From positions 2,170,001-2,234,000 of the forward strand of contig NZ_CP024923.1 in the NCBI RefSeq assembly GCF_002796605.1: 64,000 bases of DNA, given 5' to 3'. Shown one piece after another: positions 51,082 through 60,366 of this stretch; the stretch's first letter is position 1, and each line of letters begins with the position of its first letter. The translations under genes were made by a program, and so were the position numbers. The notes under the pieces are model-generated. The model saw only the letters and a program-made list of their open reading frames with translations. It did no database searches and was not told the DNA's origin. The stretch comes from Sphingomonas psychrotolerans (GTDB lineage Bacteria; Pseudomonadota; Alphaproteobacteria; Sphingomonadales; Sphingomonadaceae).

Positions 51082-52569
51082 TCAGCCGTAACGATATAGC
51101 CGCACGCGCTGGACGCCCTGCGCGTCCGGCGGCAGCCGCACGTGCCGGCCCTGATGCGTCTGGTCGCCGTTGAGCAGGCGGCCAGGCACCCAGCGTCCGT
51201 CGATGAAGGCGCCCTCCTCGACCCGGTCGAGCCCGGCCCGGCCTTTGCCATCGACAGGCTCCATCGTCACGGTGATCCCGCTCCCCGCGATCAGATAATC
51301 CTCTCCGCCCAGCCACAGGATCATGCCGCCATGCTCGGCGGGCACCTGCTTGTCCTTCGCCGTCCACGGATCGACGAAGCTGACGGTGAAGCGGTAGCCA
51401 CCCAAAGTCTGCACCTGCGGCTTCTCATCCACCGCGCCCTCGAACGTCACCGGCGGCGAGAAGCCGAGGATGCGCCCGCTCGCCTGCGCCCGCAGGATCT
51501 CCGGCGCCATGCTGTCGAGCAATCCGTACAATGCGCCGAGCTTCGCCGCACCGGGGCCGTCGATCCCTTCGATCGAAAAGGGGCTGAACCCGATCCCGCG
51601 GTGCCGGGCGATCACCCCGAAGGCATTCGCCGCCGCGCGCGGATCGCCGGCATTGTTGGCCTCGGGCACGAACAGTGGATTGCCCGGCCGCGCATAGCCC
51701 GCGAGGATCCCGGCGAAGTTCGGGAAATAGATGTCCGGCGCGAGGAAATCGATCGACGGCGCGCCCTTGCGCCACACTTCGATCAGATGCGCCAGCGGCC
51801 CGCCGCTCGGATATTCGCCCGGCAGCTTGCCCGGCCGCCCCTGCGCGCCGTTGACGTACATCGGCAGCGGATATTCGCGCTTGCCAGCGCGCGTCACGGC
51901 CTCGGTGAAGCGCGCATAGGCATCCGCGGTGAACGCCTCTTGCGATCCCTTGAACCTGGCGAACGCGGCATCAGCTACCGGCCCGTGCTCGCGTGCGGTC
52001 GGCAGGAAGCCGATCTCGTTCTCGACCTGGATCATGATCACGGTGTGGCGATCACCGTCGACCTGCTTGAGGTGCCGCATCAGCGCCGCGAAGGCCCTGG
52101 CGTCGGCATCGCGCGTCGCCGTGCCGAACGCGGACAATATCTCCTGCGCCTTGCCGTCCGCGCCGATCGTCCGCGGGAAGCGGCGCTCGTCGCGTTTCAC
52201 CCAGGCGGGGACATAGGTCGACATCGAGTTCTTCCAGCTGCCGAACCACAACAGCACCAGCCGCAAATCGTGCGCGCGGGCATCCTCGATCAGCCAGTCG
52301 ACCGTCGTGAAGTCGAGCGTGCCTTCCTGCGGCTCGATCAGCTCCCAGCTCACCGGGGCGAGCACGGTGTTGAGATGCATCGCCTTGAGCCGCGGCCAAT
52401 GCGGCTTGAGCCATGCGCGATCCGACGCGCTCGAATTACCCAGTTCGCCGCCCAGCACGAGGAACGGCTTGCCATCGACGATCAGCTGATCGTTTTTCAG
52501 ATGCGGCATCTGCGCGGCGGCGGGGGCTGCGGCGAATAACAACAGGAGCGAGGCGAGCAAACGAAACAT
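51082..52569 (-). CDS. GH35-like exported beta-galactosidase with DUF5597-type C-terminus
   Basis: A 495-residue exported glycosidase with a signal peptide (MFRLLASLLLLFAAAPAAAQ). The barrel opens with VLGGELGNSSASDRAW, has the acid/base motif MIQVENEIGF (Asn-Glu) and a nucleophile-like Glu in PLFVPEANNAGD. The C-terminal approximately 150 residues are the beta-sandwich found in DUF5597 proteins. Members act on beta-linked galactose or glucose in plant polysaccharides. It stands divergent from the 746-residue gene at 52690. ATG 52569 starts the signal peptide; much longer upstream open frame is antisense to other genes. Confidence 0.85.
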   Translation of the reverse strand: MFRLLASLLLLFAAAPAAAQMPHLKNDQLIVDGKPFLVLGGELGNSSASDRAWLKPHWPRLKAMHLNTVLAPVSWELIEPQEGTLDFTTVDWLIEDARAHDLRLVLLWFGSWKNSMSTYVPAWVKRDERRFPRTIGADGKAQEILSAFGTATRDADARAFAALMRHLKQVDGDRHTVIMIQVENEIGFLPTAREHGPVADAAFARFKGSQEAFTADAYARFTEAVTRAGKREYPLPMYVNGAQGRPGKLPGEYPSGGPLAHLIEVWRKGAPSIDFLAPDIYFPNFAGILAGYARPGNPLFVPEANNAGDPRAAANAFGVIARHRGIGFSPFSIEGIDGPGAAKLGALYGLLDSMAPEILRAQASGRILGFSPPVTFEGAVDEKPQVQTLGGYRFTVSFVDPWTAKDKQVPAEHGGMILWLGGEDYLIAGSGITVTMEPVDGKGRAGLDRVEEGAFIDGRWVPGRLLNGDQTHQGRHVRLPPDAQGVQRVRLYRYG

Positions 52570-52689
52570 ATGCCTGTCATCCCCCGCAGGCAGGGAACCC
52601 GTCAAGCACCGCCGGGCACTCGGCAGCGGCGTTAGACTAAACCAGGTTAGCGCGCGAAACGATTTCACTTTTCCCGGGTTGTCGGCGCC

Positions 52690-54930
52690 ATGGCAGATAT
52701 CGACACCCTCCCCGTACGCCCGGCAAAGGCCGGCAAGCTCCCCGGGGTCAGCCCCAATGTCCTGCTTCTCCGCGACGAACTTCGCTCGGACGCGATGGAA
52801 CAGGTGGCGACGCTGGCGCTCGGGGATCTCGACATCGAGATCAGCGCCGGGCGCGATTCGCTCTGGGCGATCGTCCGCCGCAAGGGCCGGGGCGGGCTGG
52901 CGCTGCGCGCGGCGCATGCGCCCGGCGGCTGCGGGAAGGTCCGCACCCGCAAGCCGGAAGAAGGCGAAGCGCTGCGGCTGGAATTCGACTGCGCGATCGG
53001 CCGCCAGAGCGTGGCGTTCCGCCTGCACGAAGACGAAGTCCCGATCCTGCGCGTCACCACCCGCTTGACCCCCGCGGTCCCTTTGCTCGTCCCTTTCCTG
53101 CCGCGCGACCTCTATCCGCTCGACGTGCACGACGATCCCACGCGCGCAGTCGGCCAGGTCGAGGCGGCGCAGCGTGGATTGAACGCCGGCTACAGTTATT
53201 TCCGGCTGACCGAGCCCGGCTTCGGCAGCACGCTCTATTTCCAGAACTTCACGACGCTGAACCCCTATTTCGAAGCGACCCGCACCACGCCCGACGGCGC
53301 GGTGGGCGGCGAATGGCCCGAGATCGGCTATCTGCCGCCGACCGCGCCGCAAAAGGGCAAGCCGCCGCTCGACCCGCTTCCCGAGGGGCAGGAAACGGCG
53401 ATCTCGGATACCTATCTGGCGTTCCACGCGGATCCGCGCGGCGACGAGACCGCGATGGCGCGGCGTTTTCTCAGCTTGCTGGGTGCGGTGTATCGCCGGC
53501 TCGAGCATCCCGAGACCGATTATCACGATTGGATCGACCGCGCCGAACGCGCGCTCAAGGATCTCGACCAGGCGCCCGCAGCGACGATCCGCCACTACGG
53601 CTTCCGCTACGTCCACCCCTACACCGCCGCCGAATATCCCGACTCGATGGTCCAGCTCTCGGTGCTCGCCTCGATCCGCGACTATGAGGCGTGGAAGAAG
53701 GAAGAGATTCCGCTCTTCGCCGAATTCGCGGCGGGACTGCGCAAATTCTACGATCCCCGGCTCAAGACGATGCGGCGCTATCTGCCTAATGTCGGCGCAG
53801 ACAAGGACAAGGACGCCGTCGACAGCTGGTATCTCTACCACCCGATGCTCAACCTCGGCCGCCTCGCGCTCGACGGCAACAAGAAGGCGAAGCGGCTGTT
53901 CCTCCAGTCGATCGACTATGGCATCGAGTCCGCGCACCATTTCGATTATAAATGGCCGATCCAGTACAATGTCACCGATCGCTCGGTGATCACTGCCGCG
54001 CGCGACGACGAAGGCCTCGGCCAGACCGATGTCGGCGGCATCTATGCCTATGTCATGCTCCAGGCTTTCGAGCTGACAGACGACAAGCGCTTCCTCGACG
54101 AAGCGCGGGCGAGCATCGACGCCACCCGCGGCATGCGCTTCGAGCTCAACTATCAGGCCAATCTCACTGCCTGGGGCGCCGCGGCGTGCCTGCGGCTGTG
54201 GCGGATCACCAACGAAAAGGCCTATCTCGATCAGGCCTATGTTTTCCTCGCCAGCTTCTTCCACAACAATGCGATGTGGGAGTCCGAGATCGGCTATGCC
54301 AAATATTACAGGAACTTCCTCGGCGTCACGGCGCTGCACGACGCGCCGTACATGGCGATGTACGAGTGCTTCGACAGCTTCGCGGCGTTCGAGCGCTTCC
54401 TCAAGGACAGCGGCCCCGACGTCGATCCCGCGGTGCGGTTGCTGCTCAGCGAATATTGCCGCTACGCGCTCGATCGCGCCTGGTATTATTACCCCGATGC
54501 GTTGCCCGAGGACGCGATCGAGACCGACAATGTCCGCAACTCCTATGTCGACCGCGCCCTCTCCTTCCCGGTCGAGGACCTCTATGTCGACGGGCAGAAG
54601 GCGGGACAGGTCGGGCAGGAAATCTACGGGGCGGGTGCGGCGTTCGTCTTCGCCAGCCGCGCTTTCCACAGCGTCAGCGACGCACCCTTCCGCCTCTTCT
54701 GCGACCATTTCCTGCTGGCGAGCGACCGCCCCGGCGAGAAGTCGCTGAGCTTCCAGCTCGGCGGCGCCGAAGGCTGCGAGGCGCGACTGTGCCTGCTGCG
54801 CAGCGGTCGCGCCACGCTCCCCGCCTTCACCGTCACGACGATGGCGGGGGATCGCGTGCGTGGCCACGAGGTCGAGGACCGCATCGAATTCCGCGTTCCG
54901 GCGGACGGTCGCATCACGGTGGCGTGGTGA
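52690..54930 (+). CDS. cytoplasmic protein with (alpha/alpha)6-barrel-like part, unknown
   Basis: A 746-residue protein without signal peptide. After a beta-rich N-terminus (about 1-220) it has a long helical region with repeated Trp/Tyr/Asp motifs (SWYLYHPMLNLGRLAL, DYKWPIQYNVTDRS, GQTDVGGIYAYVML, AWYYYPDALPED), as in (alpha/alpha)6 glycosidases and glucuronyl-epimerase-like proteins, and a beta-rich end. I cannot assign a family. It begins a run of genes with an SDR and a GH130-like enzyme and is divergent from a GH35-like enzyme, which argues for sugar metabolism. ATG 52690. Confidence 0.65.
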   Translation: MADIDTLPVRPAKAGKLPGVSPNVLLLRDELRSDAMEQVATLALGDLDIEISAGRDSLWAIVRRKGRGGLALRAAHAPGGCGKVRTRKPEEGEALRLEFDCAIGRQSVAFRLHEDEVPILRVTTRLTPAVPLLVPFLPRDLYPLDVHDDPTRAVGQVEAAQRGLNAGYSYFRLTEPGFGSTLYFQNFTTLNPYFEATRTTPDGAVGGEWPEIGYLPPTAPQKGKPPLDPLPEGQETAISDTYLAFHADPRGDETAMARRFLSLLGAVYRRLEHPETDYHDWIDRAERALKDLDQAPAATIRHYGFRYVHPYTAAEYPDSMVQLSVLASIRDYEAWKKEEIPLFAEFAAGLRKFYDPRLKTMRRYLPNVGADKDKDAVDSWYLYHPMLNLGRLALDGNKKAKRLFLQSIDYGIESAHHFDYKWPIQYNVTDRSVITAARDDEGLGQTDVGGIYAYVMLQAFELTDDKRFLDEARASIDATRGMRFELNYQANLTAWGAAACLRLWRITNEKAYLDQAYVFLASFFHNNAMWESEIGYAKYYRNFLGVTALHDAPYMAMYECFDSFAAFERFLKDSGPDVDPAVRLLLSEYCRYALDRAWYYYPDALPEDAIETDNVRNSYVDRALSFPVEDLYVDGQKAGQVGQEIYGAGAAFVFASRAFHSVSDAPFRLFCDHFLLASDRPGEKSLSFQLGGAEGCEARLCLLRSGRATLPAFTVTTMAGDRVRGHEVEDRIEFRVPADGRITVAW

Positions 54931-54990
54931 GAGGAACCTAACCGCCGCCCGATCCTTGTCCGCCCCGAAGCTGCACAACGGAGCCCAGCC

Positions 54991-55770
54991 ATGTCCCAAC
55001 TTGCCGAACCGCCCGTCCGCGACGAAACCGACGCGCATACCGGGCAGCCTGGCCTCGCCGGCCGCAAGGCGATCGTTACCGGCGGCACCACCGGCATCGG
55101 CCGTGCGATCGCGATCCTGCTCGCGGCGGAGGGCGCCAAGGTGTTCGTCTGCGGCCGCACGCCCACGCATCTCGACGACGCCCTCGCCCGCATCCGCGAA
55201 GTCGGCGACGGCGACGGACTCAGCCTCGATCTCACCGACCCTGCCGAAGTGAAGCGCTTCGTCGCCGAGGGGGCCCGCTATCTTGGCGGAATCGACATCG
55301 CCGTGCTCAACGCCGCGATCCCCGCCGATTCGCTCTCCGACACGCAAGCGGACGACATCCCTTATATCGTCGACACCAACCTCACTGCCTACATGACCGC
55401 CGCCAAGGCCGCGCTGGAGCATCTCGGCCCAGGCAGCGACGTGGTGATCATCGGCTCGATGTCGGCCCAGTCGCGCGGCGGCGAATCGACGGTCTATGCC
55501 GCAACCAAGACCGGCGTGCAGGCATTCGCCGAAGCGCTCCGCAAGGAGCTCGCCGAGAAGGACATCAAGGTCGGCAATATCGAGCCCGGGCTCACCGGAT
55601 CGGACATGCAGCTGCCCGACATCCCACCCGAGAAGCAGCGCGAGATGATCCACAAGGGCGACATGCTCCGTGCCGAGGACATCGCCGCGGCGACGCACTT
55701 CATGCTGACCCAGCCGCGCCGCACGGCGGTCTCGCTGATGCGTGTCGAGCCGCGCCTCCAGACTCGATGA
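54991..55770 (+). CDS. short-chain dehydrogenase/reductase
   Basis: A 259-residue classical SDR. The cofactor motif TGGTTGIGRAIAI, NAA at LNAAIPAD, Ser in IIGSMSAQS and the catalytic YAATK are in place. The N-terminal extension of about 25 residues is longer than usual. NAD or NADP preference is not clear (VCGRTP after strand 2 suggests NADP). It follows the 746-residue gene after 60 bases and its stop overlaps the GH130-like start, so it probably oxidises or reduces a sugar derivative. Confidence 0.9.
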   Translation: MSQLAEPPVRDETDAHTGQPGLAGRKAIVTGGTTGIGRAIAILLAAEGAKVFVCGRTPTHLDDALARIREVGDGDGLSLDLTDPAEVKRFVAEGARYLGGIDIAVLNAAIPADSLSDTQADDIPYIVDTNLTAYMTAAKAALEHLGPGSDVVIIGSMSAQSRGGESTVYAATKTGVQAFAEALRKELAEKDIKVGNIEPGLTGSDMQLPDIPPEKQREMIHKGDMLRAEDIAAATHFMLTQPRRTAVSLMRVEPRLQTR

Positions 55771-56882
55771 GCTTCGCGACCGACCGGCTGATCTTCGGCC
55801 CCGACGATATCGACCTTTCGCGCTCGCCGCTTGCCGGGCATCTCGATGCCGAGACCTATGTGCTCGGCGCGTTCAACCCCGCGCTGACCCGGCTCCCCAA
55901 CGGCAACCTCGCGATCTTCGTGCGGGTGGCCGAAGCGCTGCGCACGCCGATCTTCGACGGGCATGTCCATGCGATCCGTTGGCACGAAGGCAAATACGTG
56001 CTCGACGCCTGGCCGCTCGATCAGGTCGACACCGCCGACCCGCGCAAGTTCCTGATCCGCGGCGGGCGGTGGAAAGTGATGGCGCTGACTTCGCTGTCGT
56101 GGATCCTGCCGGTCGAACTATCGCCCGACGGGCTCGAAATAGTCACGGTCCACTACGACAAGCCGATCGCCCCGCACGCCAGCTTCCAATGCTACGGCGT
56201 CGAGGACGCGCGCGTCTCGAAGGTGGGGAATCGCTGGCTGATGACGACTTGCTCGGTCAGCCCCGAACGGCATTGCACCACGCTCTACACCTCCACCAAC
56301 GGGCTCGACTGGGTCTTCGAGGACATCGTCCTCGATCACCAGAACAAGGATATGCTGATCTTCGAGGGGCTGATCGACGGCCGGTATTGGGCGCAGACCC
56401 GCCCCTTGGGCGATCTCTATTTCACCTATCCACCGGGCAGCGAATGGCGCGGTGGCCCCTCGATCAACCTCGCCACCTCGCCCGACGCGCTCCACTGGAA
56501 GCCGCACCGCGATCCCGGCCTGCGCCCCCACGCCGTGACCTTGCACACCGCCCGAATGGGCGGCGGCACCCCGCCGATCCTCACCGACAAGGGGTGGCTG
56601 GCGCTGTGGCACGGCGTCGAGCCCAAGGAGATCGTCGGCATCTACCGCACTTATTGGTCGCTCCTCGACAAGGACGATCCCTCGAAGGTGATCCGCACCG
56701 AGCACGTCCCCCTGCTGGAGCCCGATGCCGAGCTCACTCGTCCGCTCGAAGACAAGATGTACCTCCGCGACGTGGTGTTCACCACCGGCATCGCCGACGC
56801 CGGCGATCATTATGTCGTCGCCTCGGGCGAAGCCGACCTCGCTTGCCGGATCACGCATATCCCCAAGGCGACCTTTGCCTGA
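55767..56882 (+). CDS. GH130-like beta-mannoside phosphorylase/hydrolase
   Basis: A 371-residue five-bladed beta-propeller enzyme resembling GH130. AFNPALTRLPNGNLAIFVR, then CYGVEDARVSKVGNRWL with the Asp expected to act as acid, GGGTPPILTDKGWLALWHGV and VVASGEADLA are the recognisable elements. Family members phosphorolyse or hydrolyse beta-mannosides in the cytoplasm. Start ATG 55767 overlaps the SDR stop (ATGA). With the upstream gene and the GH35-like enzyme it forms a small glycan-use cluster, which lacks a visible transporter. Confidence 0.8.
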   Translation: MSFATDRLIFGPDDIDLSRSPLAGHLDAETYVLGAFNPALTRLPNGNLAIFVRVAEALRTPIFDGHVHAIRWHEGKYVLDAWPLDQVDTADPRKFLIRGGRWKVMALTSLSWILPVELSPDGLEIVTVHYDKPIAPHASFQCYGVEDARVSKVGNRWLMTTCSVSPERHCTTLYTSTNGLDWVFEDIVLDHQNKDMLIFEGLIDGRYWAQTRPLGDLYFTYPPGSEWRGGPSINLATSPDALHWKPHRDPGLRPHAVTLHTARMGGGTPPILTDKGWLALWHGVEPKEIVGIYRTYWSLLDKDDPSKVIRTEHVPLLEPDAELTRPLEDKMYLRDVVFTTGIADAGDHYVVASGEADLACRITHIPKATFA

Positions 56883-56891
56883 TCCCATGCC

Positions 56892-57812
56892 TCAGTCGCG
56901 GTGATCATGCGTTGCGATCTGGCGATAGATCCGCAGCTTGCCATCGGACCCGCGCTTCCACAGCCGCAGCCCTCCCCCGCTTGTCTGATAATGCTGCGCG
57001 CCCTGGTGCGAAGCCACGTAGAATTTGCCGTATTCGATCACATGGTCGCCGAGATCCTCATGGCCGACATTCCACACGCGCACCTCGTCGAACACGACTC
57101 CCCGGCCCCCTTCGACATAGGGCATCAGATGCGCCCGGATGGCGGCGATGCCGCGCTTCGGCGTGTCGGCGAAGGGCATGAATATTGCGTCCGGGGCATA
57201 TTGGGCGATCCTCGCCTCCGCGTCATAGGTCCGCACCGCCTCGGCACTGGCGCGGGCGAGGGCTGCCAGCTCGCGCGCGAGCGGTGTATCGGCCGGCGCC
57301 GGTGCGGGTCTGTCAGGCAAGGCGACGTGGAAGCTGGCGGCATCGTCGAGCCGGCGATGGAAACCACGGACATCAGCCTTCAGCAGCAGCCCGCCCGGGC
57401 CGCGCACCCATAGATTGGCGAACTTGCCGGTCTCGCTGCGTTCCTCGCCACCCGCCGCCCGCCAGCGCAGCGTGAACGAGCCCGTCTCCAGGATCTTGCC
57501 CCCAAGATCGATCACTTCCTCGGTAACCGGGGCATATTCGGTGAGCCGCAGCCGTGGCGCGATTGCCAGCCAATAAGCGAGCACGCTCGCCCGGCCGGGC
57601 AGCGCAGGCTGATATTCGGGCATGCTGATCGCGTCGTCGGCGTAGCGTGACGCGAGCGCGACGGGGTCGCCGCCCAGCAGCGCCGCGCGCAACGCCTGGT
57701 GCGCAGCCGCAACCTTATGATGGGCGTCCAGCAGAGCCGTAGGTGCTCTCGCGGCACTCGGAGGCGACGAAGCCATGGCAAGCAAAAGGCCCAGGACGGC
57801 ATACCGGTACAT
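56892..57812 (-). CDS. exported protein with two SnoaL/DUF4440-like domains
   Basis: A 306-residue protein with a signal peptide (MYRYAVLGLLLAMASSPPSA). Two NTF2-like domains follow each other: the first around 40-160 (LLGGDPVALASRYADDAISM), the second around 180-300 (YDAEARIAQYAPDAIFMPFA, EYGKFYVASH). These folds bind small molecules or act as steroid-isomerase-like enzymes; function is unknown. ATG 57812 with GGGGAG upstream is chosen over an earlier in-frame ATG. Confidence 0.75.
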   Translation of the reverse strand: MYRYAVLGLLLAMASSPPSAARAPTALLDAHHKVAAAHQALRAALLGGDPVALASRYADDAISMPEYQPALPGRASVLAYWLAIAPRLRLTEYAPVTEEVIDLGGKILETGSFTLRWRAAGGEERSETGKFANLWVRGPGGLLLKADVRGFHRRLDDAASFHVALPDRPAPAPADTPLARELAALARASAEAVRTYDAEARIAQYAPDAIFMPFADTPKRGIAAIRAHLMPYVEGGRGVVFDEVRVWNVGHEDLGDHVIEYGKFYVASHQGAQHYQTSGGGLRLWKRGSDGKLRIYRQIATHDHRD

Positions 57813-57998
57813 GACAGGTCTCCCCGTATAGCCGGCACCACTATCCATGAGGCGACCCCATTCGGCAAGCGGCGGCGCATCCTGCGGCGTCAGCGACGCC
57901 TTGCTCCGCAGATGTCGGTCGCGTCAGCATTCCGACGAGTGCGGCGTCGGAATGTCCGCTTGACACAAGCTGCAAAAGCTCGGATTTCCGCCGCTCGG

Positions 57999-58072
57999 GC
58001 GGGTGTAGCTCAATGGCAGAGCAGAAGCTTCCCAAGCTTACGACGAGGGTTCGATTCCCTTCACCCGCTCCA
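57999..58072 (+). tRNA. tRNA-Gly (anticodon CCC)
   Basis: A 74-base cloverleaf including an encoded CCA. The acceptor stem GCGGGTG pairs with CACCCGC, the D-arm is GCTC...GAGC, the anticodon loop TTCCCAA has CCC at 58031-58033, and the T-arm is GAGGG-TTCGATT-CCCTT. One pair at the top of the anticodon stem is a mismatch (G with A). Confidence 0.95.
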
Positions 58073-58098
58073 ATCCCTTCTGAACTGGAGCCCGCCGC

Positions 58099-59490
58099 AT
58101 GCGCCACCTCGCGATCCTTCTCGCCGGGGCGCTCGCCGCCATCCCCGCGCAGGCGCAGACCAGCTCGTCCGCCGAGGCGCAGGCGCTCGAGTTGCTAAAG
58201 CGTGGAATCGCCTTCCGCACCGTCGCGGGGCCGGGCAACCAGACCTTCGATTATGCCAACTATCTTAAGGCGCAGCTCGTCGCCGGCGGGTTCGCCGATA
58301 GTGATGTTCGCGTCGAGAAGCTCGGCGACACGGCGTATCTGGTCGCGCGCTATCGCGGCACCGGCAAGGCGAAAAACGGCGCGAAGCCGATCCTGATCTC
58401 GGGGCATATGGACGTGGTCGAGGCGAAGCCCGCCGATTGGGAGCGCGACCCGTTCACGCCGGTGGTCGAGAACGGCTATCTGTTCGGCCGCGGCGCCAGC
58501 GACAACAAGTTCGACGTCTCGACCTTCGTCGCCTCGATGATCCAGCTCAAGCGCGAGGGCTTCAAGCCCGGCCGCGATGTGGTCCTGCTCTTCTCGGGCG
58601 ACGAGGAGACGGGGATGAAGACCACCGCCGCACTCTCCGAGCAGTTCCACGACGCCGAATTGCTGCTCAACATCGACGGCGGCGGCGGCGACATGGACGA
58701 GGCCGGCAAGCCGGTGATGTTCGGGGTGCAGGGCGCCGAGAAGAGCTATGCCGATTTCGAGCTGAGCGTGACCAATCCCGGCGGCCATTCGAGCGCGCCG
58801 CGCAAGCCCAATGCGATCTATCAGCTCGCCGCCGCATTGCAGAAGATCGAGGCGTATGAATTCCCCGGTCAGGTCAACGAGATCACCAAAGCCAGCTGGC
58901 TGGCGACCGCGGCCCGCACCCCCGACGCGAAGCTCGCCGACGCGATGCGCCGCTTCGCCGCCAATCCGGAGGATGCCGAGGCGCGCGGCTTGCTGCGCGG
59001 CGATCCGGGCTATGTCGGCCAGACCGGGACGACCTGCGTCGCGACCATGGCCAATGCCGGGCACGCAACCAACGCGCTGCCCCAGCGCGCGACTGCCAAC
59101 GTCAATTGCCGGATCTTCCCCGGCACGCCGATCCCCGAAGTGCAGGCGAAGCTAGCCGCGCTGATCGCCGATCCCGCGGTCATGGTGACCAAGGTCGAAA
59201 GCGGCTCGGTGCCCAGCGACGCCTCGCCGCTCCGCCCCGAATTGATGAAGGTGATCGCCAAAGCGGTGCATGCGCGCTTCCCCGATGTGCCGGTGGTGCC
59301 GGTGATGTCGGCGGGCGCGACCGACAGCATGTGGTTTCGCGGCAAGGGCGTAGCGAGCTATGGCGTCAGCCCGCTGTTCATGAAGTCGAGCGACAGCTTC
59401 GCGCATGGGCTCAACGAGCGCATCCCGGTCGGCGAGATCGCGCCGGCGGTGACTTTCTACAAGCGCGTGATCACCGAGCTGGCCAAATAG
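58099..59490 (+). CDS. exported M20-family zinc peptidase
   Basis: A 463-residue exported metallopeptidase with a signal peptide (MRHLAILLAGALAAIPAQAQ). Metal ligands are readable: LISGHMDVVEA (His/Asp), GRGASDNKFD (bridging Asp), FSGDEETGM (Glu-Glu), NIDGGGGD and the late SSDSFAHGLNERI (His). A dimerisation domain interrupts the catalytic one. M20 enzymes hydrolyse peptides or N-acylated amino acids. It begins 26 bases after tRNA-Gly. Confidence 0.92.
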   Translation: MRHLAILLAGALAAIPAQAQTSSSAEAQALELLKRGIAFRTVAGPGNQTFDYANYLKAQLVAGGFADSDVRVEKLGDTAYLVARYRGTGKAKNGAKPILISGHMDVVEAKPADWERDPFTPVVENGYLFGRGASDNKFDVSTFVASMIQLKREGFKPGRDVVLLFSGDEETGMKTTAALSEQFHDAELLLNIDGGGGDMDEAGKPVMFGVQGAEKSYADFELSVTNPGGHSSAPRKPNAIYQLAAALQKIEAYEFPGQVNEITKASWLATAARTPDAKLADAMRRFAANPEDAEARGLLRGDPGYVGQTGTTCVATMANAGHATNALPQRATANVNCRIFPGTPIPEVQAKLAALIADPAVMVTKVESGSVPSDASPLRPELMKVIAKAVHARFPDVPVVPVMSAGATDSMWFRGKGVASYGVSPLFMKSSDSFAHGLNERIPVGEIAPAVTFYKRVITELAK

Positions 59491-59557
59491 GGCCGTCGCA
59501 CTTGCGACGTTCTGTCACGCCGGGAGTGTGGCAGGACTGTCCTGTAACCTGGACACT

Positions 59558-60313
59558 CTAGATTCCCCCGTCGACCGGCTCTCTGCCCGCCGCGCGCAGA
59601 CCTTCGATCAGCGCGTCGATCGTCGTGTCCACCAGCGTCTGCTCCGTCGCCCGCACGACGAAGTTCGCGCCCACCCGCCCCTCGCGGAAGAACGGATAGC
59701 TGCCAATCGCGACGCCCGGATGCGCGTGCTCGGTTTCACGCAGCAGATCCGCGATCTCGCTCTCGGCGACCCACGCCCCCACCGTACGCGACAGCACCGG
59801 CAGCCCGCCTTCGAGCGTGCCGGTAAGCGCGTCGAGCATCCCCGCGGTGATGTGCGGCACGCCGGCGAGGATGAAGACATTGCCCCAGCGGATCCCCGGC
59901 GCGCCCGACATGCGGTTGGGGATGAGGTCGGCGCCCTCGGGCACTCGCGCCATTCGCAGCCGCGCGTCGGTCAGCCCGCCGCGCGTCTCGTAATAGGCTG
60001 CCAGCACCGCCCGCGCCTCCGGATGCACCACCGCCGGTACGCCCAAAGCGGCGGCGATCGCATCGACGGTGATGTCGTCATGCGTCGGGCCGATCCCGCC
60101 GGTGGTGAACAGATAGTCGGTGCGCGCCCTGAGCGCATTGACCGCCTCGACGATCGCGGCTTCGACATCGGGCACGATCCGCACTTCGCGTAGCCGGATG
60201 CCCTGGACGTTGAGCCAGCTGGCGAGCTGCGCGACATTCTTGTCCTGGGTGCGGCCCGACAGGATCTCGTCGCCGATCACCACACACGCCGCGGTCCAGA
60301 TGCGCTCGCTCAT
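59558..60313 (-). CDS. CinA/MoaB-type molybdopterin-binding-fold protein
   Basis: A 251-residue protein with the MoCF_biosynth domain of CinA N-terminal type. AACVVIGDEILSGRTQDKNV, LFTTGGIGPTHDDITVDAIA and APGIRWGNVFILAGVP are the typical blocks. The CinA C-terminal NMN-amidase domain is absent; the remainder is the short COG1058-like tail. Such proteins may be ADP-ribose/FAD pyrophosphatases. It lies divergent from map with 53 bases between. Confidence 0.9.
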   Translation of the reverse strand: MSERIWTAACVVIGDEILSGRTQDKNVAQLASWLNVQGIRLREVRIVPDVEAAIVEAVNALRARTDYLFTTGGIGPTHDDITVDAIAAALGVPAVVHPEARAVLAAYYETRGGLTDARLRMARVPEGADLIPNRMSGAPGIRWGNVFILAGVPHITAGMLDALTGTLEGGLPVLSRTVGAWVAESEIADLLRETEHAHPGVAIGSYPFFREGRVGANFVVRATEQTLVDTTIDALIEGLRAAGREPVDGGI

Positions 60314-60366
60314 TTGCCCGGCCTAGAGCCTCGCAAACGTCCACGCAAACGCCTATATCGCCCGCC

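Noticed and set aside
52570..55698. Long upstream extension of the GH35-like gene on the minus strand
   Set aside because: The signal peptide starts at 52569; everything before that is opposite the 746-residue gene and the SDR and has antisense composition.
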